Positions 54,397 through 61,360 of a stretch of DNA of 64,000 nt are shown here, one piece after another. The position numbers and the translations under genes are program-made. Location: assembly GCA_009782875.1 (NCBI GenBank), contig WRIE01000002.1:1-64000 (forward strand), read 5' to 3'. A model generated the notes under the pieces. That model was not told the origin of the DNA. It made no database searches and saw only the letters and a list, made by a program, of their open reading frames with translations. Numbering within the stretch: position 1 is the first letter of the stretch; the number at the start of each line of letters is the position of its first letter. This DNA is from Eubacteriaceae bacterium. GTDB taxonomy: Bacteria > Bacillota > Clostridia > Eubacteriales > Anaerofustaceae.

Positions 54397-54594
54397 TATT
54401 TCTGTTTCAACCACGCTTAAAGCGGCAAACAAAAGGCAAATGGACACTTTAAAAAAACATGGTTATTGATAATAATTCCAACTAATAAATATCCATACCT
54501 GCCTCCAACATGCTTGATGCCATTTGTCTCATAACTGAACGAGAAAGCCAACAATCAATTGCTGGGCTGCCATACTGCATAACAACTGAAATAT

Positions 54595-54633
54595 AAAGCG
54601 CCAAAAAACTTGTATAGTTGAGGGCGCTTTTTT
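54595..54633 (+). terminator. Intrinsic terminator
   Basis: AAAGCGCC and GGCGCTTT form a perfect 8-bp stem over a 20-base loop, with six T behind. It is some 200 bases after the PHP gene and is its likely end. Confidence 0.7.
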
Positions 54634-54793
54634 ACTTTTTGCGTCGAGGCACTGATTAAACAGCTTTTATTGTTGGCAGGCTTTCGCGGGAAGAAGTTGC
54701 CGCTTTTGGAATTGGGAAGCTGCTATAAAACGCAAAACTGGCTTATAATGGCACTAAGAATGATATATAAAGTAGAAGCGGAGATGGACCGGG

Positions 54794-55362
54794 ATGAAAA
54801 AACTGCCGATTGGAATACAAAATTTCAGGAAGATAAAAGAAGGTGGATATGTCTATGTTGATAAAACAAGATATATCTATAACCTAATTGATGAAGCAAG
54901 CTATTTTTTTTGTCCCGGCCAAGGCGGTTTGGAAAATCGCTTTTGCTAGATACTATTGGAGAGGTTTTAGCGGCGACAAAGAGCTCTTCAAAGGTTTATT
55001 GATTTATAATTCTGATTTTTATTTTGGGAAACATCCAATTCTGCACCTGGATATGAGCTGGCCTGGCATCGACATGGATGCAGAGGCGGCTGTATCGACA
55101 GGCAGGGTCGATGCAGTTGTGGAGTTGGGCAGCAGGGGTTTATGTAATGGAGTTCATGTATACTCGCAGCAAAGCGGGCATTGGCGGAGAAGAGAAGAAA
55201 GCCTTGTTTGACGAGGCTCTTGCGGAAGCAATGAAGCAAATCCATGGCAGGGGATATTACAAGAAGTATGTAGGCAGCAAAAAAGAGGCAAACCTCGCTG
55301 CTTTCTCTTTCTTTGGAAGGGATGAGATTGAGATGCGGGTTGATACAATGTGGCTAGTTTGA
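54794..55362 (+). pseudogene. AAA-ATPase/PD-(D/E)XK nuclease family gene with frameshifts and a large internal deletion
   Basis: The start reads KKLPIGIQNFRKIKEGGYVY, then VDKTRYIYNLIDEASYFF, the AAA-ATPase-like N-terminus. The Walker A that should read SRPRRFGKS appears as a frameshifted CPGQGGLENR. GDKELFKGLLIYNSDFYFG and LHLDMSWPGIDM continue the ATPase part. About 300 residues are then missing, and the sequence jumps to VYVMEFMYTRSKAGIGGEEK, LFDEALAEAMKQIHGRGYYK and FSFFGRDEIEMR. The latter is the C-terminal PD-(D/E)XK domain of the same family. It is non-functional. Confidence 0.82.
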
Positions 55363-55440
55363 CACTCCGCGGGTGCTGAAGGGAGGAGCGGGATCCATAG
55401 GCAAGACCACTTATTTTCAAATGTGGTTTTGTTTTAGCCG

Positions 55441-56367
55441 CTAAATAAGCAGCCTGTCCAGCCCAATCCCGCTGATCAGGCAACGCTCTTTCGGGTTCCC
55501 GGTCATTTGCCCAATCCAGTCAACAAAGCCCCCATCTCCAACTTCCACCTGGCTACCGTCATCCATTTCCATAAAAATCTTGTAGCTGACTCCTTTGTAG
55601 TAGTTATTGTTTTCCTTGGCAAAATCCAGGCTAACGGGAATATCTTCAAGCTCCTCGCCAACCAAATGCTCCATTCGGGCAAAAAAGCCGTCGCCATCCG
55701 CATACCCTCCCCGCTTTGACAAGGCGACCTTCAGATTTGCGCCATACCTTTGGACCAGCAGTTGCTTGTAATATCCCAGTTGTGTGGCTAACAACTCGCT
55801 CTCACATGAGTATGATCCCCTGTCCTTGCCCGACGAGACGATGCAAAAGATGCCGAAGTGGGTATAGTACCCCTTTGTTTTTGGAAACTGCTGCGCCCTC
55901 AACACTCTTGTTGTGGCGCAATAATGCAAAGGGTCTGGAAAGTTTTCAGCTTCCTTCCCCTTTAGCTTGCTGGCAATGATAATAGCCAGCATATTAGTCG
56001 GGTCAGGCATTGTCTCAGTGCCCCTAAGGGAGCTGACGACATTGTTTTGGTTCACATATCCAAATGCGGAACTGCTGCCAAGGGGCGATGCAGGCGAGAG
56101 AAGCACAGCCTTAAAGCCATTTTCTTTTCCTAAAGCCAACAGTTCCGATTCTAATGTACGGTATAAAACAGGGTCAATTTCACTTGGCACAGTAAACCGG
56201 TTTGACTTGTAAGCTTTTAACAGCCCTTGAGGGCTAATTTTGCCTGCTTGCCTGCCCAGAAGCTCCATAAGCAGCGAATTCAAATCGGCTTTGGGCAAGG
56301 ACAGCAGTTTTCCAACCAGGGCGATGTCTCCCAAATCGCCTAAAATCCTATCTAAAATCCCTCCCAT
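55441..56367 (-). CDS. Divergent class II aminoacyl-tRNA synthetase-like protein (HisRS/HisZ-like)
   Basis: The 308-residue protein has features of a class II synthetase core. PKTKGYYTHFGIFCIVSSGK resembles motif 2. FAKENNNYYKGVSYKIFMEM resembles the YYTGTVFE segment of HisRS. The end VGDGGFVDWIGQM with CLISGIGLDRLLI corresponds to GGRYDGL and motif 3 (GxGxxR). The usual N-terminal motif 1 region is weak, and no anticodon-binding domain follows. It may be a paralogue like HisZ or the free-standing synthetase-like enzymes that make modified amino acids or peptides. GGAG lies 7 bases before the ATG. It stands alone. Confidence 0.6.
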   Translation of the reverse strand: MGGILDRILGDLGDIALVGKLLSLPKADLNSLLMELLGRQAGKISPQGLLKAYKSNRFTVPSEIDPVLYRTLESELLALGKENGFKAVLLSPASPLGSSSAFGYVNQNNVVSSLRGTETMPDPTNMLAIIIASKLKGKEAENFPDPLHYCATTRVLRAQQFPKTKGYYTHFGIFCIVSSGKDRGSYSCESELLATQLGYYKQLLVQRYGANLKVALSKRGGYADGDGFFARMEHLVGEELEDIPVSLDFAKENNNYYKGVSYKIFMEMDDGSQVEVGDGGFVDWIGQMTGNPKERCLISGIGLDRLLI

Positions 56368-56728
56368 ATCTTTTCTCCAAAAAAAATATTTTTTCCAACA
56401 TAAGCAACCAGCCCAAATACATGGTTCTGATCGCAGCTTGGCACAAAACATTCAACCGTTGCCAGCTTGCATGCGCCAAATAAAACGCAATGCATAAACC
56501 AAGAGCCATGGCAAATGTGCGGCGCTGGAGTTAATAAAACAATCCAGATATGATTAAAGTACTCTATATATGGGATTGAAATCAAGCTGCTTTTATTAAA
56601 AAAAGAGCCAAAATATTATATTAAAAACATATTCAATTTCCCTCTTCCCCCGGCAGTTTTTCAGCCTTGGCGTGGTATTATTGTGACAAGAATAAAAAAT
56701 CGAATACTGGAGGAGAGAGTATACTTTC
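56368..56728. other. Divergent intergenic region
   Basis: AT-rich; carries the start signals of the synthetase-like gene on the left and the URO-D gene on the right. TATTAT near 56676 could be a -10 element. No gene seen. Confidence 0.35.
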
Positions 56729-57889
56729 ATGAGCATGCATGAGCTATATGAGCAAAGGAAAGCAGATATCCTGAAAGCTGCAAACTGCGAGAAACCTGGT
56801 TTGATGCCAATTATGGAGTATCCAGGTGTAGGTGTTTTCAAAAACAGCCAGGTGCTGTTCAAGGATTTGCTAAATGACGGCGAAGCATACAAAAGGGAAT
56901 GGATGAGTCATTACGAAGAAATCTATTGTGACTGCTATATACATGGAAATGTGGGTGTGTACCCAAAAGGAAACGCTGCGCTTGGAGGGGGGATGGGATA
57001 CCACCTCAGCCCTGACGGGCGCTCCTACCAGCATGTAGCCAAGGACAACCGTATGCGGGAAGATGAATACCCGTTGTTTACCAAGGATCCAGTGGCGTTT
57101 ATCAAAAACACATTGATTCCAAGGATATACCCCAAACTTTTTGACGGGGATTTTGAGGAAGCGAAAAACGCAATCAAGATTCTTCTTGGCGAGATGGCCG
57201 GCAGAGGCCCCCTTGTGGCAGCGCCAGCGGCGCAAGCAGAGGAGGAATACGGCATCGTCCCAATGAGAGGGGGCGGGGGAAGCATCTATGTGGCCCTCGA
57301 CCAGCTCTTTGACAGGTACAGGGGTTTCAAGAATACATTGATTGATTTACGGCGCAACAGGCCGCAATTGGAAGAAGCTTGCAACGCGCTGCATGAATTA
57401 TTTTTCCAGTCATTCGAGAACGGGATACCGACCACATTCCCCTTTGGCATGCACAACCCCCATATCCCTACATATATCGGCAACAAGGATTTTGACCAGC
57501 TATATTGGCCTGAGCAAAGCACAGTCATCAGGAATGTCGACAAACATGGGGGCAAAATGATAATAAACATGGAGGGCAGATGGCAGAAGTTCCTCGACAA
57601 CTTCTTAGACTTGCCTAAAGCCAGCGTCCTTCTCCAAGTTGACGATGACGATATATTTGAGGTTAGGCAGAAGGTTGGAAACAAGTTTTGCATAATGGGC
57701 GGAGCGAAGCTGTCCACCATTATCACTAGCAGCAAGCAGGCAAACTTGGACTATGCCAAAAAAGTTATTGACGAGGTCGGCCCAGATGGGGCATTGATTT
57801 TTGGCACAGACAAAATGTGGGTCACTCCGTCAGAATACAACCAAAACTTGATCGATGTCTACGAATTTGCCCGTGGATACAGGCAGTAA
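56729..57889 (+). CDS. URO-D-fold methyltransferase-like enzyme (second copy)
   Basis: The 386-residue paralogue of the first URO-D enzyme aligns over its length. For example FKNTLIDLRRNRPQLEEACN matches MKETAIDMRRDPQGLDAGIK, and ASVLLQVDDDDIFEVRQKVG matches GVLMLQPEQDDLIEFRRLVP. FIKNTLIPRIYPKLF is a further shared landmark. In the position where MtaA-type enzymes have HxC, this copy reads INMEG and the other FLFTEA, so both carry Glu there. It could decarboxylate or transfer methyl groups with a corrinoid partner; no corrinoid protein gene is in view. GGAGGAG lies upstream. A microprotein gene follows after 11 bases. Confidence 0.85.
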   Translation: MSMHELYEQRKADILKAANCEKPGLMPIMEYPGVGVFKNSQVLFKDLLNDGEAYKREWMSHYEEIYCDCYIHGNVGVYPKGNAALGGGMGYHLSPDGRSYQHVAKDNRMREDEYPLFTKDPVAFIKNTLIPRIYPKLFDGDFEEAKNAIKILLGEMAGRGPLVAAPAAQAEEEYGIVPMRGGGGSIYVALDQLFDRYRGFKNTLIDLRRNRPQLEEACNALHELFFQSFENGIPTTFPFGMHNPHIPTYIGNKDFDQLYWPEQSTVIRNVDKHGGKMIINMEGRWQKFLDNFLDLPKASVLLQVDDDDIFEVRQKVGNKFCIMGGAKLSTIITSSKQANLDYAKKVIDEVGPDGALIFGTDKMWVTPSEYNQNLIDVYEFARGYRQ

Positions 57890-57900
57890 GGAGAGAGAGA

Positions 57901-58017
57901 ATGGAAGAGTATACGTGGGATGACATTGTGGCAGCGCTCATTGGCGATGAGGAATGGGACTACCCAAAAGACAAACGTGAAGCGGTTCTCAAGGGCCTAA
58001 TAAACGGCTTGTTATAA
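57901..58017 (+). CDS. 38-residue microprotein downstream of the second URO-D gene
   Basis: AAGGAGAG sits just before the ATG, 11 bases after the URO-D stop, so it is the last gene of that operon. The sequence is MEEYTWDDIVAALIGDEEWD, then YPKDKREAVLKGLINGLL. It is acidic and helical, without signal or membrane segment. Its C-terminal half matches that of the 44-residue microprotein of the other URO-D unit. I do not recognise a family. Confidence 0.65.
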   Translation: MEEYTWDDIVAALIGDEEWDYPKDKREAVLKGLINGLL

Positions 58018-58031
58018 AAGCCGCAAAATAA

Positions 58032-58067
58032 AAACGCGCTGTAAGCCCCAAAGGCTGCAGCGCGTTT
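58032..58067. terminator. Bidirectional terminator
   Basis: AAACGCGCTG pairs with CAGCGCGTTT, with an inner AGCC/GGCT; T-rich on one side, A-rich on the other. It separates the convergent microprotein and lipoprotein genes. Confidence 0.85.
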
Positions 58068-58072
58068 GTTAT

Positions 58073-58552
58073 TTATAGTGCTTCGCTAATAACAGTTATG
58101 CCATCAACATCCAAGTAATAGTAAGGCGAGTCCCCGTCTTCGAAATAGACCCCGAAGACACCTTCGATTTCTATCATCGAATCTTCTCCAGGGTAGTCGT
58201 CCGGGAAAGCCTTGCTTTCATCCAGCTTGAACTCAAATCCCTGTTCACAACAACCAGACGAGTCTCCAATTATCAAGTAGTGGTAGTAAAGGCCTGTAGG
58301 CTCATAGTAAGCAGCATAATAAAGCCCGTTCGCCTTGATTTTCTTCCCAATGTAATTTTCCGGGTTCAACATGATATTGTATGCCTCTGCATAAATCATC
58401 GTGTCGCTCAGCTTGGTCAGGTCGATGTCGACAACAGCAGCGTTAACGCTTTGGCTTTTGCTTTCCGCAGTGGCTTGTTTGCTGCTTGCGCAACCTGTTG
58501 CCGACAGGCATAGCAATAATATGGCTAGCAAAATAGCTAGATTTTTCTTCAT
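58073..58552 (-). CDS. Lipoprotein of unknown function with a Cys-Cys motif
   Basis: The 159-residue protein has a clear lipoprotein signal (MKKNLAILLAILLLCLSATG, then CASSKQ; Cys-21 lipidated). The mature part reads MLNPENYIGKKIKANGLYYA, then HYLIIGDSSGCCEQGFEFKL, an OB-fold-like barrel with adjacent cysteines. A similar arrangement occurs in the C-terminal domain of YcgQ/DUF1980 proteins, so a metal- or thiol-related role is possible, but this is a weak comparison. It should sit on the outer face of the membrane. Confidence 0.65.
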   Translation of the reverse strand: MKKNLAILLAILLLCLSATGCASSKQATAESKSQSVNAAVVDIDLTKLSDTMIYAEAYNIMLNPENYIGKKIKANGLYYAAYYEPTGLYYHYLIIGDSSGCCEQGFEFKLDESKAFPDDYPGEDSMIEIEGVFGVYFEDGDSPYYYLDVDGITVISEAL

Positions 58553-59282
58553 CTAATCGTGCGCGGGGATACCCCGCCTCAAGCTTGCTGGGAGGCGGGA
58601 GGAATCGCGCTCTCCTTTTCCAAGATATAGCGAAGGCGTTGCCCTCCGCTGAGTAGCTGTATAATGCCTTAAGCCCCCCAACTACCAGAGACAAATCCAC
58701 TTCGCCAATGTTGTCCCAAGGTTCTGGATGGTTGCTGCGCCGCCCTTGCCCGCCAAGGCTTTTAGCCATAGCCTGCAGAGCTGCAGACTAGCGGAGCATC
58801 CGCAGGCGCCTATATATTCTTGGGCAACGCGGTGTTTAGGCGCTTAGGCTAGCCAACAAGGGCTTGTTTAAGCACAAGCCCCCTCCTCAAGAGCCATCAG
58901 GCGCTAAGTGGCAGGTTATCGGCATCCCTAAAACCTCGCTAACAATTCTAGGCTGTCAGCCAGCCACCGGGAGAGAGTGGCGGCTAACAAGCTTCTTATG
59001 CTTGTTAGCATACTTCCTTTTAGGCCAACAAGCAAGGGTTAATTTGTCGAAGCAATCAAAGCTGGCGATAAGCGCATAGCAACACATGACCATTGTTGCA
59101 GCAGGTTTATTGTGTTGCAGCGTGGTATTTGCTTGATAAGCGCTTGCCGCAGCCTTGGATTAAAAAATGTGGAAAAACCAACTGGATCTAATAATTCGCC
59201 AAAATCCCACATTTGTCACAGCTGCTCTCTCCACTGCTATATATCAACGCAAGAATTGGTATAATAATAGGGAAAAACGGCG
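58553..59282. other. Gene-free region with two strong hairpins
   Basis: GGGCTTGT-TTAAGC-ACAAGCCC (58860-58881) and CTAACAAGC-TTCTTAT-GCTTGTTAG (58984-59008) are perfect stems. GCCAACAAG occurs both before the first and after the second, so the stretch 58850-59045 may be one folded RNA. TTGGTATAAT near 59257-59266 is an extended -10 for the next gene. No coding frame is supported. Confidence 0.4.
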
Positions 59283-60500
59283 ATGAGCGCCTACAATAGC
59301 CATTTACGAAATAATGGGGTTATTCCAATGGACGGGATACAGGATGGTAACAGGCAGGACAGCTTGCGGCTTTATGTGATAATCATACTAGAGCTGGCAA
59401 GCTCCGCAGGGGCCATAGCGCTCTTTAGGGAGAGCGTCAAAACAGCCTTGCTGTCATGGTTCTTGTTTGCTGCTTTTTTGTCGCTTATGCTGTTTCAAGG
59501 CAAACGCTATCCCAAGGTGATTTTTTTTGCAATGCAAGTGGCAAGCGCAATCACGATCTGCTTAGTGTCTTCAGTGGAGCACCAAGCCGCGCCATTTGCA
59601 TGTGTTTTTTTAGTGTTGCTATACAGCGCGCCACTATGGGTTTTGCTAAGAAGAGGCAGTGGGGCAAGAATTGGCGCCTATCTGGCGGCATTGGCTTTTG
59701 GGTACGCATTGGCTTTCTTTATTGCAGGCGGCCTTGTCGCCGCTATGCTCTTTTTACCGGTTTCAAGCGCAACTAGGGCGATTTTGCTTCTCTCCCTTTC
59801 CATCCAGCCCGGCGACAAATCACCCAATTGGGCATATGAAGCCGCAGGCGCCCTTGTTGTCGCAATTGTCTGCATCGCCGGTCCAGCCTTGGCTGAGCCA
59901 TCCTTCGCAGCGTACAAGGTAAAAGCCCACTTGAAGCGCCAGTACGAATGGCAAGAGATATCAATTGCCAAGAGCAGCAGGGACAGCAACTATTATTATA
60001 TGGATGTGCAACCTTCTGGCGACCTCCAGCACCCTTTCACAGTTAGGACCGGCAGGGGCTTGTCTTCATGGGTATATGACGATTATATGTCAGTCGTTTT
60101 TCTCAGCCAGGTTCCAGGCCATTACTACCAATTGCTTGATGCATTTCCTATTAAAGAAATTTCAACACTGGTCGCCCCCCAATCTTGGGACCTGTTTTAC
60201 TCCCAAGGCATGGGCCTTGAGCAAATTAATGAGGCAAGGTTCGTCCGTTTCACATTAGGGATCAGCTTTGAGGATAGCCCAGAGCCCTTTGAAGACATAG
60301 CGAGCCTCATTGTAGATATCCTTGGTGTGATCAGGTCAGATTTTCTCGCCCCTGAAATCTATTTCCACTTCAATGGCGAACAGGTCTACTTCAATAGCGT
60401 GTATGTTGACACAAGCGCTTCTGCGCTAAAAGACCTGCCCTCCGCCGAGGAGGTGCGCAGCCTTATCGAAGAGATTAAAACCATGCCTATAATCTACTAG
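59283..60500 (+). CDS. Multi-pass membrane protein with a soluble C-terminal domain
   Basis: The 405-residue protein has about six hydrophobic segments in the first 210 residues (YVIIILELASSAGAIALF, TALLSWFLFAAFLSLMLF, FACVFLVLLYSAPLWVLL, and AALVVAIVCIAGPALA-like). A C-terminal part of about 190 residues follows, mixed alpha/beta (YYYMDVQPSGDLQHPFTVRT, PEIYFHFNGEQVYFNSVYVD). I do not recognise the family. The C-terminal part probably faces the outside. GGGAAA precedes the ATG and an extended -10 lies about 20 bases upstream; an ATG at codon 16 is an alternative. Confidence 0.65.
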   Translation: MSAYNSHLRNNGVIPMDGIQDGNRQDSLRLYVIIILELASSAGAIALFRESVKTALLSWFLFAAFLSLMLFQGKRYPKVIFFAMQVASAITICLVSSVEHQAAPFACVFLVLLYSAPLWVLLRRGSGARIGAYLAALAFGYALAFFIAGGLVAAMLFLPVSSATRAILLLSLSIQPGDKSPNWAYEAAGALVVAIVCIAGPALAEPSFAAYKVKAHLKRQYEWQEISIAKSSRDSNYYYMDVQPSGDLQHPFTVRTGRGLSSWVYDDYMSVVFLSQVPGHYYQLLDAFPIKEISTLVAPQSWDLFYSQGMGLEQINEARFVRFTLGISFEDSPEPFEDIASLIVDILGVIRSDFLAPEIYFHFNGEQVYFNSVYVDTSASALKDLPSAEEVRSLIEEIKTMPIIY

Positions 60501-61202
60501 AGGGCAAAGCCCCGCTTGGACCATTCCCTTCAAGGGTGTTTTTTTCATTTCAAATATTATATTCACGTTTCTCAAACACCGCAACAAGGCCTGTAAAATC
60601 AATTCCCATAAAATGCATATAAAAAAGTAAAAGGGAAAAAATACAATAACAATGCCACTAAAATGGTATTGTTGCGATAACTAAGGCTGGATATATGTTG
60701 ATTTGGCCAGTTTTCAACAACCTTCAAAATAATTAGAACAATAACTATAATTAGCAATTAAATTATAAATACAATGATACCCTTTTAATTCCATGAAAGC
60801 CAGGCTTAATAGCTGATTGAGCAGGGAAGCAAACTTTTTTATTGGTGATTTTCGCTTGCCCGAAAGTGCCTGGAAACAGCTTGCTTCATATAGGTTTCTC
60901 AATAGAGCTCTTTTGTGCCCGCAAGGGATGGATGAGCTCTGAAAGCCGCTTGTGTTGCGGTATTTGCACATTTTCGCCTGCGTTCCCACAGTTGCGCCCA
61001 ATTTTTTGTCAACGTTTTCTGTCTGCGCTTGCAGCTGCCTGCCGGCGCTTCCCTCCGAGCCTAACATTTGCACTATATTGAATGTATTTCATTTGTCTGT
61101 AAGCTTGATAGAAGACTGGTGTAATCTGTTACAAGATTGTTGAAAACTAAGTAGTGAAGCGAAATAAAATATTATTGTAATCATTTTCAGTAAATTATTG
61201 CA
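60501..61202. other. AT-rich gene-free region
   Basis: Starts with a short hairpin and T run (CCCTTCAAGGG then TTTTTTT near 60530-60545) that may end the previous gene. An imperfect stem AACAATGCCA/TGGTATTGTT lies near 60648-60673. A minus-strand frame at 60714-61073 has no ribosome binding site. Confidence 0.35.
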
Positions 61203-61238
61203 TTGACATTGAAGCTCACAAAAGGTTATATTGTAACC
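61203..61238 (+). promoter_or_regulatory. Promoter with overlapping palindrome for the vWA surface protein
   Basis: TTGACA, an 18-base spacer and TATATT; the -10 lies inside the palindrome GGTTA-TATTG-TAACC, a likely operator. The leader to the ATG is about 120 bases. Confidence 0.65.
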
Positions 61239-61360
61239 ATAGCTTAATGAAAATTGCATATAAGATTAATAGTACAATGACAATGCAACTTGAAGAGAGC
61301 AGGGAGAGTTTATTAAATTGCTTAGACAAAGCACTGGCTTACGCCAGAGGAGGAGAAACA

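Noticed and set aside
60714-61073. 119-codon minus-strand frame
   Set aside because: No start signal, mixed low-quality composition in an AT-rich gap.
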